From Prunus persica (lineage: Eukaryota; Streptophyta; Magnoliopsida; Rosales; Rosaceae): 64,000 bases of DNA. The DNA lies in the NCBI RefSeq assembly GCF_000346465.2, contig NC_034014.1, positions 9,298,505 through 9,362,504 of the forward strand, written 5' to 3'. Under the pieces are notes generated by a model. The model saw only the letters and a program-made list of their open reading frames with translations. It searched no databases and was not told where the DNA came from. The translations under genes were made by a program, and so were the position numbers. Below, one piece after another: positions 1-13,186 of the stretch (the stretch's first letter is position 1; each line of letters opens with the position of its first letter).

Positions 1-3000
1 GAGCTAAAATTATTCAGAATGCTCGCTTGTTGGTTGAGAAAATTGGAAAACCTCTTGAATTAGACACAGATGGTATCTGGTGTGCGCTCCCTGGATCTTT
101 TCCGGAGAACTTTACCTTCAAAACAAAGTATGATTTTCATCTTAATAATTCACTTGGTTACATGTATACCATAATGACAGCCAGATTGCTATTTCTATGA
201 CCACTGATTTTACTTAAACAACAACAGTCTATGTTTCGTATGCAATGCTACTTTCCATTCTAGTAGGTAAGTCTATGTTTCATATGCAATGCTACTTTCC
301 ACTCTAATTTATGGGAAACTCATATTCAGAGACTTGAAGAAGAAGCTGACTATCTCATATCCATGTGTTATGCTTAACGTTGATGTAGCAAGGAACAATA
401 CAAATGATCAATACCAGGTCAGCTTGGAACATTTTTCTAAATTGTTTATTTCCATTGCACTGGGAACGACTCTGGCAAAATGCATTGTATACTGCAATTT
501 GGTTTGTCTTATTTGCACAACTTTGCCTTTCCTTCCAAATTCTCAACACCATTTTTACCAGACTCTTACAGATCCTATTGGAAATACTTACACAACTCAT
601 AGTGAATGTTCTATTGAATTTGAAGTGGATGGACCCTACAAGGTAACACAGTGATATGTTTTTATTTTATTTTGACTAGTGCTTTCATGTAATTTGATAA
701 CAAACTATTTCTCTCATGTAGGCAATGATTCTTCCGGCTTCTAAAGAAGAAGGAATTCTAATTAAGAAGCGATATGCGGTTTTCAATGATGATGGGACCC
801 TTGCTGAACTTAAAGGTTTCGAGATCAAGCGTAGAGGTGAGCTGAAGCTCATCAAGGTTTTCCAGGTATCCCTTTTCCTTGTAAATTTTAATATTTCCAC
901 AAATATGTAGCGGACAATCAAAACCTAAAAAAAGGACAAAAAAGTTTTGAACTTAACCATCCAATAGAGGTGCCTGATGGATAGCATTCCAGTTCTTCAA
1001 TTGTTATCAGACTGACTCCTAACTTGTTGAAGCTATTCTAAGTGAAAATTATCGCTTGGAAGTTGACGTTTTATGTGCTAAATGCTTTAGTGTTGACGTT
1101 CTTCAATTGTTATCAGACTGACTCCTTATAATATGTTTGCGCTTCTTGAAAATTCGAGACAATGCTTGTTGCTCCCACGCATGAAATACCTTTCTTGTTT
1201 GCAGGCCGAGCTTTTTGATAAGTTCCTTCACGGTTCTACTTTAGAGGAATGCTATTCAGCAGTCGCTTCTGTCGCCAATCGCTGGCTCGATCTCCTTGAT
1301 GTATGTCAATGTTTAATGTTTTGTCTCATCGCAATTGCTTTGTTTAGAATATTTCCCAGCATGTACTTGAGGGACTTTCGTTGTCATATTGTGTTACTCA
1401 AGGATGTTAAAAGTTGTTGGTTAAGTGAAGATTCAAAGAGATGCTTATTTTAAATTTCATTGTTTTTTATCCCCCATTCTCTCAGAATCAAGGAAAGGAT
1501 GTTGCAGACAGTGAGTTGCTTGAATATATATCAGAGTCAAGCACAATGAGCAAGTCTTTAGCAGATTATGGAGAGCAAAAGTCATGTGCAGTGACCACTG
1601 CAAGACGTCTTGCTAATTTTCTCGGTGATTCGATGGTCAAAGATAAAGGACTGCGTTGCCAGTATATAGTTGCATGTGAACCAAAGGTAAATGGAAACTA
1701 TTTTATTTGGATTATAATCTTCATCGCGAAATTGAGAGAACAGTGAGTAATGCATTTGGGTGGGTCAGGTATGCCCTAAGTTCAAGTATTGTGATAAGTG
1801 GAAGTTAAAGAGGAGAAAAAAAGAAGAAAGAAAGAAAGAAAGAACGAGAAAACAATTGAATCATAACATGGTCGTTTCCTCTTTATCTTCCTTATCTTCA
1901 ACTTAATTCTTGGAGCTTAACCCTTACAGGGAATATGAATGATAGGGAGTTAAGAGAGTTTTCAAATTTATTTTCTCAGATTAATAGTATCTCGTTGAAT
2001 CCAATCCATTCCGACAACTATCTAGCGGTCTTCCTTTAATTTATTTTTTCATTATCCAAGTGTCCCTTGTTTAGTAACTATATAATATGATCTGAAAGAC
2101 TGGTGCACCTACTAAAGTTAAAATTCTCGTTTGGTTGGTTGTACATGTGTGCCTATTGGTCTGTTTTGTGATGTGGGGGTGAATGTTGATCATAATTTGC
2201 TGCACTGCTCCTTCTCTTGATAATTTAATTTGCTTATTATATGGACTTCTTATGCATCCTTTCTGGCATCCAATCTATAATTTTTCAATAAAAGGTTTTT
2301 TGGACTAGTTTTTTGTAATTTGGACTAGTATTTTGCAACAGTGAAAGTTGTGACTCTTGCAATTTGGTTTTCTGTGTTTGTATGGTCTCTCTTTGCCATC
2401 TTAGATAGGTCACCCAAATGACTTAGAAAAAGAAAATGGCATCACCTTTCTAATGGTTTTTGAATTTCTTTTCAACTCTGGGTCTTCTGAATCTGATTTT
2501 GTTTTTTGTTTTTGTTTTTTTTGTGGTGTTGACTTGAGTAGGGCACACCTGTAAGTGAGCGTGCTGTTCCAGTTGCAATATTTGAAACAGATGCGGGTAA
2601 CATTCAGCTATTATTTTTGTTGTAGGGATCTGGTATTTACACTCCAAAGTTGTCGTCCTGCAATCCTCTCTTGTTTCTTTACAAGGGAAAAGTGTAACTC
2701 CTCCCTTAATCTTTTTACAAAAGAAGACTGCACGATGACTATTGCGGAGTGTCAACAACAGCTCCCTTTTCATTTTCTTGTTTGTATTCTAAAGAGAGAT
2801 TGTTTTTCAACTCATCAGAAATCATGAAGTTTTATGTACGGAAGTGGTGCAAGGTTTCATCAGATGTCGGCATTCGATCCATTATTGACTGGTCCTATTA
2901 CAAGCAACGTCTTGGTTCAGCAATTCAGAAAATTGTCACCATTCCGGCTGCAATGCAAAAGGTTCTTTTGCTTGTGAACTGTTGTTTGTTGCATCTCATT

Positions 3001-6000
3001 CTCTGTCCTTCTCAAGCTGTACTTGAAATCAGTTGAATTTTTTTCAGGTCGCAAATCCTGTTCCTAGGGTAGCTCATCCTGATTGGCTGCATAAGAAGGT
3101 TCGTGAGAAGGACGACAAATTTCGACAGCGCAAATTGGTTGATATGTTCAGATCATTGAACAGGGATCATTTGCTGGAAAAGAACAGTGATACTATCGGC
3201 CCTAATCATGTGATTGATGAAGAGATTGTTGAAGATTTGGAAGACTTCAACAGAAAAAGCAGTTCCATAAATAGACCCAGACCAATTGTCCGATGTTATG
3301 AAGTTAATAACAAGAAAAATTCAGTCGAGACAGCAGGTCAAATAGATTCACAGCAACAACGAACTAATAATAAAGAAAATGAGCTTCAAGAGCAAAATGC
3401 TGTCTCTTCTGAAGCTATTGATAGAAATGTAGATTATCATGGCTGGCTTCAAATAAAGAAGAGGAAATGGAAAGATACTCTTGACAGGAGGAAGAAGCAA
3501 AGGTACTTTTCTTTACCTACATATATATGGCCTAGGGAGCTTACTTGTGCAGATTGACATGTGCTAAAAGTTCACAAAATTCTAGAAATCTGCCTAATAC
3601 CTCCCTGGTATTAAGATAGATATCTCACTTAACAGTAGACAGGTAAAGTCAAAAGTATTTCTGGAGCAAATCAATATGCTGTGTATATATATGAATGGAC
3701 CCTATGGTTACCTAGATCGCTTCTTTTTCATCCCATATTATCTGTAGGATCTCATAAGGGTCAATCGTGTCGGTCTCTATGGTCTGGGAAGGCTAAAAAA
3801 TGAATGCCAAGTCAAGACCTGTATCTTATACACGTTTGTAATAGGTTGTGAACAAATGCATGATTCCGAATGGGAAATTCAATGGGAGTAATCAAGATAA
3901 AATAGTCTATATAATCTTTAAATCCGATCCTCATCACCTCTGTTATCTGTCGATGATGTTATAGCACTTGTCAGTATGTGTTAATTTGTGTTCATAGGTA
4001 TGAGTTGTACCTATGTTGAGCTCAGAACAGTTTTTCTTAATGGAGTCTATGAACTAACGTTAAGGAAAATTGTTGTCCAATTTGACAGATTGAATAATGC
4101 AAGGTCTGTGCACCATGCTAATAATGAGGTGCTTGGTGGTGGTAGAAATCATAAAGAACCACAGGGGAAAGGCGTTAATTCATATTTTAGGAGGAATGAA
4201 GAAGCCCTAACACGCTGTCACTGGCAGGTATTTCTCATTCAATTCATGTATTTGACTGGAAAGCCCCGAATAATTACCTTATCACCGCTTAACTTATGTG
4301 GTTCAGATATTACAACTAGTTCCCAGTTCTCAGGGTGACCAATTTTCTGCTTGGGTTGTTGTCGAAGGAATCATGCTTAAGATTCCTGTTACTGTTCCAA
4401 GAGTTTTTTACATCAATTCTAAAGCACCTATAGAAAAACTATTTGAAAAAATTTCTGAAGAAAAACCTCAAGGAAAGAATGTCAACAAGACTCTTCCTCA
4501 TGGAAGGCGTGCCTACAACCTGTATGAGGTACTTCTGGTTTTACTGTTTTCAAGCTGTAATGCGGTTCTTAACCTTTTATTGTCTGAGAGGCATCTCAGG
4601 TTTAATATTCATATTTCTTTTTTTCCTGACTGTGAATAGGCTATAATTGATGAGGGTCGGTTTAAAACATTAAGCAAAAAACTTGCAGCTCTTCTTGGCG
4701 ATCCAGAAGTTGAGGTCAGTACATAATTTCATATGAACCATCCCGTTGACACTTTTTCTTTAGCTACCGATACTTTGCTATTGGTCATGATATACTTTTT
4801 TAATGACTGGAGTTCTTGGTTTTCCTTTTCAGTCTGATTAACCAAAGTTTGATGAAGATTTAACTTCTAGAGTTCTGAATTGGTCTTATGACTTTGCCTT
4901 CTAACCAAATTTGCTTAAGATTTCTCTTCTATAGTTCTGAATTAGTATCCCCCTTCTTGGAAATAAATTGCAGCACAGAGCTATGCATTTTAACCGTTCT
5001 TGAACAATCATTTATTGTGGTATTACTTGATTTGTTTCAATGCAATCGTTTGGTGAACTTTAGCATTCTTGCAATATCATTTGTTGCTGTATTTCACTGA
5101 TTTATCAAAATTTTATCTTGATACATATAAATCTTGTTATTGATGATGATTTTGAAGATAGTTAGAATCATTACTTGTTTTTTTTTTTTTTTTTTTTTTT
5201 TGGGATGAGAAGGAAGAACTTACATATTCAATAAATGATTCATTTTTTAAATAAGAGCTATGTTCTAGTGATTACTTGATACATTTCAGCTTGATTCAAA
5301 TTCTTTGTTCAGGGAATATATGAAACAAAAGTGCCTTTGGAGTTCAATGCAATTGTTCAGATTGGTTGTGTCTGTAAAGTGGATAAAACTGCTAAGAAGA
5401 GAAACGTCCAGGATGGTTGGAGTGTGAGTGAACTGCACATGAAGACAACTACTGAGTGCACATATCTGGACGAATCGATCTCTTTCTTTTACTTGTACCA
5501 GAGGTAATTCTTTTTTGTGTGTTACCTGTAAATTGGCTCCTTGATTGTATGAAGTTATGAAGCATTTTTTCCATGCTGAATTTTGGCTTAGGAAACAATT
5601 TTTTACAGTTTCCACATGCAACATAGCATACATTTCTGCAGCGCTAATTGCGCAACTTCTTTTTCTTTTTCTTTTTAAGCTTATCCCTACAAAAATTTAT
5701 CTGATATTGGAATGAGTAGTAAATTAATAGGTTTAATTTGTTGACCATTTCGATAGTCTCTTAGCCTTCAAATGAGAACATATAGCCATTAATGTTAATG
5801 TTTTTAATGTCAGCACATCTGAAGGGCGAGCTATATTTATTGCCTATTTTCCTGCGTCAAGGACAATAACTGTTGTGGTGGTAAATCCTTATCAAAATAA
5901 AGATTTGTCAGCATCTTTTCTTGAGAAACAATTTCGTGAAGCTTGCCAAGCATTATCAATTCAGCCACCCCCTAGGAATGGTATCATTATTAAGGTGAAC

Positions 6001-9000
6001 TTGTCAGTTTTTTGGGGTGAAAATTTCCTGCTGTTTTTTCCACTTTTAATGGCTCATATATTTGTCCTCTTTTTCTTATGTACTAATTTTAGGTTGACTA
6101 TGTTGGATTTCCCAAGGATGCTGAAATGATTTTGCACCGTGCAATTAATGAGCACAGGTTTGATTCCATATTGTCGCAATGCTTTTTTTTTTTAAAATTG
6201 TTGCTGTGCTATTTAAAGTGCAATTTTTTTTAAATCCAAGATAGTTGCCTCCTATTGAAGTTTCTGCCTGATGCACAAGGATAGGTTTTGTGGGCACTAT
6301 ATATTTGAAATATTTTCTGATTTGGCCCAAAGTAACTGTATACTGCCCCTGACAAAGTGAAGGGCTAATATTAGTTATGTTTACAATGTTGCTAATGCAC
6401 CATTGTTTGTGGGTGTAGGCTTGTCTTCACAAGTTATTTGTTAATTATGTTTTTAAGTTGCATGTAAGATAGTGTTCTATTGATCAGAGAATGCACAAGT
6501 TTTCTCATTGTTTCAGAGCATTTGTAAATTATCTTTCACGTACTATTTAAAAGTTGTTTGTCAAGATTTCCACTTGGAGCTATATTTGTATGGTATTCAA
6601 CTGGGTAGGTTGCAAATTTTCTTGCAGTGTATTATGGAAATAATGCCCTTTTTTGTTTAGACACTTGGTTAATTCCTTATATGGTTTTGGTGTCTGACAG
6701 ACATGAACATCATGGACCTACAGTTGCTGTTATTGAATGCCCAAATTTTCAGTTGATGAAGTCGAGTATAGGAGCTCTTGATGATTTTCCTTGTGTGAGC
6801 ATTCCCTCTAATGCTCGTGATAGTAACTATCAGGTAGTCTATTTAGACCTAATAGACCTTCACTCTTCACATGCATTTTCTATTTTTATTAAGCATCTGA
6901 TTCAAAATATTTTACTGCTTCGTACAGGTTCTTGGGTGGCAACAAGTGGCAGCAAAAATTGGAATGCAACGTTGTGCTGCATCACCTCAGTGGTTGAGGG
7001 AGAGAATTTCCCTCTCAAGATATGCCCATGTATTAACTTTGTTTCCATACCAACAATGTTTTTCTGTTAATCTGTTTGTTAATAGTAAATAAATCAATTT
7101 CTCAAACTTATTGGTGCAGGTACCATTGGGTAATTTTGAACTTGACTGGCTTATACACGCAGCAGATATCTTCTTTTCAAGAGCACTACGGGATCAGCAA
7201 CAGGTTTTTCTTTCAGCTAATATCTTGTACATCTTTGAGTTTTCAGATGTAAGTAGTATCATAGTAGTAGGACTGAAGCTCTTACGTTGTTTGGATGGTT
7301 TAATCAGTCGAGGCCGTGTATTCTTTTTTACTGGAGCGTTATTTAGATCTGTCAAAGATAAGACCATTGGTTTAGATCTTTGTTAGCTTGATATACATTA
7401 TTGGCAACTTAAGCTTTTGGGATCCCATAGTTGAATTAAGATGGTATCAACACTCTGCTTTGTCAGAACTTCGGGATTCTAAACTTCCATGCCAATTTTT
7501 CATTCCTTTTTTTCTTCTTGTTTTCATTTTAAGGTGCAGGGTGGGGCTGTACCTTCCTTTCCATGTGCAGGATGGTGCTGTACATGAGAGTGTGCTAGTT
7601 TAATAAATATTGGCTTTTGAGAGAGTTAGTTTCTGGAGTCTTGTGGTTGTGTAACACTAGTAAATGTTAGGTTTTCGATTATATAATGCATTGCATGGTT
7701 CATTGCAACTCTCCCCCGTCCTTGAGTCTTGAATGTTGATTCTTACAGGTGCTTTGGATATCTGATGATGGTAATCCAGATTTAGGAGGCATTAATGAAG
7801 AAGATACATGTTTTGCCGATGAGGTTAGTCTCAAACTAACAAATAAATATACAAGGGCATTAAGGTGTTAAGAAAAGAAATTGGGATCCATCTCTTCTAA
7901 TCATGGAATTAACTAACATTCAAGTATTAAATGTCTATCAATAAGCAAATTTTAATTTTATGTTCTTTTTACTTATGAGTGCCTTCTATGGAACAGGTCT
8001 ATCAACATGACTTTGCTTTCCCGGGAGCATATAGGAAGGTCACTGTGGAGCTAAAGGTTCTGAATATTGTAAACCAATTATTTCCTGAGTTTATATAATG
8101 TGAGACAGTTGTATTAAAATTTGCTTCATGTTTCTATGTAGATACATCATCTGGCTGTAAATGCTCTTCTGAAAAGCAACCAGGTGAATGAAATGGAAGG
8201 AGGTGCTTTGCTAGGATTTGAATCAGATGTGAACTCTACGTCTGATCTACATGTTGGCTTTGATGAAGCTACCTCATGTGCACATACCCTCCGTGTCTTG
8301 AAACAGTTGATCCAGAGATGTCTTGCCAATGCAGTAACATCTGGAAATGTGTATGCTGATGCACTATTGCAGCATCTATATCGATGGCTTTGCAGGTTGC
8401 CGTCTCTTGTTTCATACAACTCCTGTTTTGTCTCATATAATTACTGCTGTCCCTCCTATAAAATAAAATAAAAAATTACTGCTTCCCACTTTACTGGATA
8501 TACCTTCTTGTTAAATGTACCTCTAGTTTTGACTCATATACTTGTTGGTTCCTTCATAATGCAGCCCCCAGTCTAAACTTCATGATCCAGCTCTTCACCG
8601 CATACTCCACAAGGTAACAGTTTTTTTATAACATCACTTTTTTTCTTTTTCTTTTTGTAAACATTGTATTGATATTATAGGATCAAATTAGGGTTGCAAC
8701 GCAAGATATATTGTCTACTAAATAATTTAGCCTTTTCACAATAGTTAAGTGGCCTGGTGATAGTTCTTATTCTTTTCAAAGTTTGATGATTAGACACATA
8801 TATCTATTTTGTGTTTGAAAATGGGCCTAATCAACTGGGTTTTGGTTTCTTTCTGTTAAATTTCAATAGGTCATGTCAAAGGTGCTTGCAATTTTAATGA
8901 TCGAATTCCGAAAATTGGGTGCCAAGATTATATTTGCGAATTTCTGCAAGGTTATTATAGACACAGGAAAGTTTGATCTGTCAGGAGCCAAAGCTTATTG

Positions 9001-11864
9001 TGATAGCTTGCTTAAAACACTGCAAGCAAGGTTGGTTTTCATTTAGGAGTTGTGTCTGTAGGGGTGTGCGTGTGTGCAGGTAATGTTTTCTTCCCAAACT
9101 GTGAACCTGGAGCACAATAACAATCAACCTATCCAATGGTCCAGATTCACAATCTGGCAACATAAGCATCTTATGTTGTGAGATTGTCTGGGAAGAGAAC
9201 ATTTGTTTGTATACTTTTTCTTCTTTCTTGTTGAAATCCCTTGTGTTTGATATGCAGAGAACTATTTGAGTGGATTGAGCTTGAACCATTGCAATTCTGG
9301 CATTCCCTGCTTTTCATGGATCAGGTTTGGTCGTTGTTCTCTCTTCTTCTCCTTCTTGTTTACACAAACACACACTCACACACTTTAATTTGATTAATTT
9401 TTTAAAGCTTTTGGAAGTAAATGTTTAGCAATTATAATTGCAAATTACTTTAACAGAAGGATATATATAAACTTTTTGGTTGCAAACCAAGGGATATTTG
9501 AATTTGAAGGAAAACTATCAATTTTTGTAATTTACTTGAAACTTCAAGTGTGGATGCTTGCATTTAAGAAAAGTGCAAACATCCTGTCTCTAGCATGCAA
9601 TCAAATGATCAGAACTATCCATTTTTTAGGTTCTCCATTAAAAAAGACAATCCATGTGATGAATCTTCCGAATAGAAAATTGTCATATAATTTCATTTTG
9701 ATGTGACTGACTGTTGGTCGGCACAATGTAGATGACCTAGTAGTTTCTGATGTGGCTGATCTTTCATGATTGGCCCATGAAAGACCTAAAGAAGACAGTT
9801 CTGATTTTTGAACTGCATTGTGAGGTAGTCCTAGGAGGATGTTCGCATTCTGTTTTGAATGAGTGCATCCTCACTTGAAAATTCTCCATTAATCTACATA
9901 AGATTAGCGATACTCATTACTAATATATAATTTACATAACTGACACGAATTTCCATTATTAGAGGGCATGCTCTATTTTTTTGGGGGTTGTTAACACCTC
10001 ATAAATTGTGTGTCATGTTGACGGATAAATCTGGTATTGCTATGGAAACCATTAAATATACTTTGGGATATTAAATTGTTGAACATTTAATGCAATCAGA
10101 TCACTCTATGTTTCCTAGATGGCTTAATTTTATTCATTTAATGCTCCAAGTAACAAGTTTGAACCATTTTGTAGTCACCTTACCTTTCTTCTTTATTTAG
10201 TCTGAGTTTCCATGGCTTTCTATGATAGTATAACTATGGTGGAATTCCGGCAAGAGCTGATGGAAGCATGCATGGCGAAGCTCAAATGGATATTGTATCA
10301 AGCTGGAATATTGCTGAATACTTACCCAAGAAAATTCAGGTTGGTATATAAATCTGCCAAAATTTGCGTGCTAAAGGAACATAACTATAATTATAATCAC
10401 ACTTTAGGTTTTAATTCAAGCAGTACTCATGATGGCTACATGATCTTCCAGGTTTCTAATATTTTATATCATCTTTCTGGTATTTTGCAGGACCATTTTG
10501 TTTATATTGTATCTCAGTTTCTATATATTCCCTGGGATTATGAGCAGAAGCAGGCAGCAGTTAGAACATCTTTACAGAATGACAGCAATTGCACGCCATC
10601 CATCACTGTTGCAGCTGCTGAGACTTTTGAGTCTCATATGATAGATTTTCTTAAAGGACAGGTATGATTGATGATAATATTTGGCAACCCTTGTACAACC
10701 TTATTGTTTTCTTCTCTTATGTTAGTACTTGATCTGATTTATGGAGTTCCGCTTTATGTTCCACAGATGAGCTCATACTTTACAGATAAACTTCTGGGAA
10801 TTGTTCATGATACCATACTTCACATGAAGGAGCTGAACAAATCTGAGGATGGCCATCACAGATCTCCTGGGCTGCCACAACTCGCTGGTGATATCCACAA
10901 AGGGGATGCAGCGCTGGAGTTCATTAAGCATGTCTGCGGTGTTTTCTCCCTTGACCAAAATGTTCACCATGACGTTATGGTATTTACTTGTCCTTCTGAA
11001 TCATATGCCACACACACACATTAACACGAGACCTTATACTCATCTTTTTTGATCCAGTGACTTGTCTTTTTCAACTCACTCTTGCCTTAATTTTGACCAA
11101 CCTTAGGTATGTTTTGGAACTGTTCTATATTAGTTCTTGTCAGTGAGTAATGCTTTTGCTCCTATGTCTTAATTCTACAGGTAATGAGAAGGAATCTGTT
11201 GAAATATTTGCGTGTAAGGGAGTTTGCACCTGAAGCCGAGTTTTGTGATCCCTGTGCATTGTTCACCTTACCAAATGTGATTTGCAGGTACAAAAGTAAA
11301 AAAACAATGGCCTATACTACTTTACAGAGGGCACTGTTAATTTGGTTTCTAATAGGTCTCATGCATTGCCTAGTCATAAAACTTGTCAAGAATTTTAAAA
11401 AGTGCTTCTGAGTTTTCTTTGATTTCCTGCATCCCCGTTAATAATATCAAAATTTTCAAACCACTTGCTGTTTACCTTTTTTCTTTTCTTACTGCAGCTA
11501 CTGCAACGATTGTAGAGACCTGGATGTGTGCCGTGACTCAGCTCTACTAACTGGGGAGTGGCGCTGTGTTGTGCCGCAATGCGGGCAGCCTTATGACAGA
11601 GAGGTCATGGAGAATGCCCTTCTTCAGATTGTACGGCAGAGAGAGCGCCTCTACCATCTACAGGATCTGGTATGCCTTAGGTGTAAACAAGTGAAAGCTG
11701 CACACTTAGCGGATCAATGTGTATGTGCTGGCTCATATAAATGCAGGGAGGATGCAACGAAATTCCGTAGCAAGATGGAGTTAATTTGGAAGATTGCCAT
11801 TCATCAGAAATTCCAACTTCTCCAAGAGTGCACTGAATGGATTTTAGAAGTTGATCACTCTTAA
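1..11864 (+). CDS. POL2: DNA polymerase epsilon catalytic subunit, 3' part (29 exons)
   Basis: Catalytic subunit of the leading-strand replicative polymerase; nuclear. The gene enters the window in frame at base 3. Polymerase motif C (ELDTDGIWC, catalytic Asp codons at 63-65 and 69-71) lies in the first exon, so only the end of the B-family catalytic domain and the whole non-catalytic C-terminal half are present, about 1,404 residues. Exons: 1-127, 330-417, 562-642, 722-865, 1205-1300, 1486-1686, 2542-2596, 2819-2961, 3048-3502, 4089-4227, 4307-4528, 4640-4714, 5313-5503, 5814-5994, 6093-6157, 6701-6833, 6928-7029, 7120-7203, 7749-7823, 7997-8056, 8142-8395, 8565-8613, 8870-9030, 9258-9324, 10229-10339, 10491-10661, 10767-10979, 11181-11287, 11498-11864. 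All have GT/AG borders and matching phase, with no internal stop. The end carries the CysA module (CDPC, CSYCNDC, then CVVPQC) and CysB (CLRC to CVC, spacing CX2CX11CXC), which bind the B subunit. It looks functional. Confidence 0.95.
227..308 (+). repeat. 44-bp tandem duplication in a POL2 intron
   Basis: Two head-to-tail copies (227-270 and 271 to about 308, the second incomplete) share GTCTATGTTTC, ATGCAATGCTACTTTCCA and flanks with few differences. They lie in the intron between 127 and 330. A local replication-slippage duplication with no sign of function. Confidence 0.7.
992..1126 (+). repeat. 29-bp direct repeat in a POL2 intron
   Basis: The same 29 bases occur at 992-1020 and 1098-1126, starting GTTCTTCAATTG and ending CTGACTCCT, in the intron between exons ending 865 and starting 1205. 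The gap between copies is not repeated, so this is a dispersed short duplication. Confidence 0.7.
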
Positions 11865-12375
11865 TCTGTGCTTTTCAGTTCATTTTGGTGAGCCGCTAAA
11901 ATTTCTTGCTGTTTGAAGTTGCCTTTTAATGCATGAAGCAGAAGTGATTATCATTCAGCGAGGTATATGCGGAAGCAATTTGTGGTGAGGTACTAAAATG
12001 CCACAACCAATAGAGGATTTCCGTATCTATTTATCACAAACTGATTTCCGTATCTATTTATCACAAACTGATAGATTATTTGCGGTCGCCGTGGAAGGAC
12101 AGGCAAAGGGTAGGAAAGCTATCATTTCACTTGTACATAATACGTGTAATTGATTATATTGTAAATGGTAAAAATAATGTGAAAATTCAAATCAACTTTA
12201 CTGTGTCAACCAAGCCTTGTATATCTCTACATTCCCTCTCTCTGTACATCTAAACGAATTATGCTGTCTTTACAAGGCTACGAATGTATTAATTTCAGGT
12301 ATATTTATAAATGTGCATATAGTAATTTTTTTATATTAAAAATAACTATTTGCACAACTCTTTTCATTTTCTTTA
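11865..12375. other. POL2 3' flank with a 27-bp tandem duplication
   Basis: No coding sequence seen. It should include the POL2 3' UTR. Bases 12016-12042 and 12043-12069 are two exact copies of a 27-bp unit beginning GATTTCCGTATC. The rest is AT-rich. Confidence 0.5.
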
Positions 12376-12713
12376 GGGTTAAATACTTTTTAGGTCACTA
12401 GATTTTACACACATTTAAATTTGGTCATTGAGAAAAAAATTTAGCCAAATTGATCACTGTGTTTTCCAAAGTTCACAATTTATAGATATTCGAGTGACTA
12501 AAAAGGTATCTAACACTTTTGTTTATTATGTTTTATATCTTTAAATTGGTTTTATAAATGTACTCCATGTCTACCTAGTAAGTGTATCTGTTATTTATAT
12601 ATCGTATTTACATGTACAAATTTAAAGTAAAAATAGATATTCCAGTGACCAAAATACGTATTCCATGTCTAACAATTTATAGATATTACAGAGACCAAAA
12701 AGGTATTTAACCC
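12376..12713. mobile_element. MITE-like element with GGGTTAAATAC terminal inverted repeats
   Basis: The left end reads GGGTTAAATACTTTTTAGGT. The reverse complement of the right end reads GGGTTAAATACCTTTTTGGT, so the termini are inverted repeats about 23 bp long. The 338-bp interior is AT-rich and non-coding, with two further sub-repeats of the type 'gtgaccaaaa...ggtat'. Flanking 9-mers (TTTTCTTTA and GTTTGGTTA) match at 6 of 9 positions, a possible decayed target duplication. The superfamily is not certain. Confidence 0.55.
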
Positions 12714-13186
12714 GTTTGGTTATTTACGTTTCCCGTTATGCATGTACATCTTGATTCTTGTCCACTATATAATATGTATTTTGTTGATACTTAAACGAAA
12801 TTCCGTTAAACGAAAAATAAACAGACATTGGGTGAAAACGTGATAAAATTGGTATCATGATGATACCTTCCCAACACTTCATTTGGGTGCAAAGACTCAG
12901 ACCCTTGCTAGTGATAAAATCAAATTTCCAATTACACTCATGTCACTAATATAACCCGGCCATTCACATCTTCATTGTGGTTTTTAAAGAGGCGCGAATC
13001 ACTGAAGAGCTCAGATTTTCTCAAAAGTAATGCATCCTTGAAAAATTCTTGGAAGGAAAGTCGAAACTGAGTATATCATTAAACTACGTCCCAAACCATA
13101 TCAGGCATATGGACGGGTCCATTTCCACACATGCAGCATGAAACTTGACCAGAAGAACCATATTACTAAAGTCGCAGCCCAGCGAG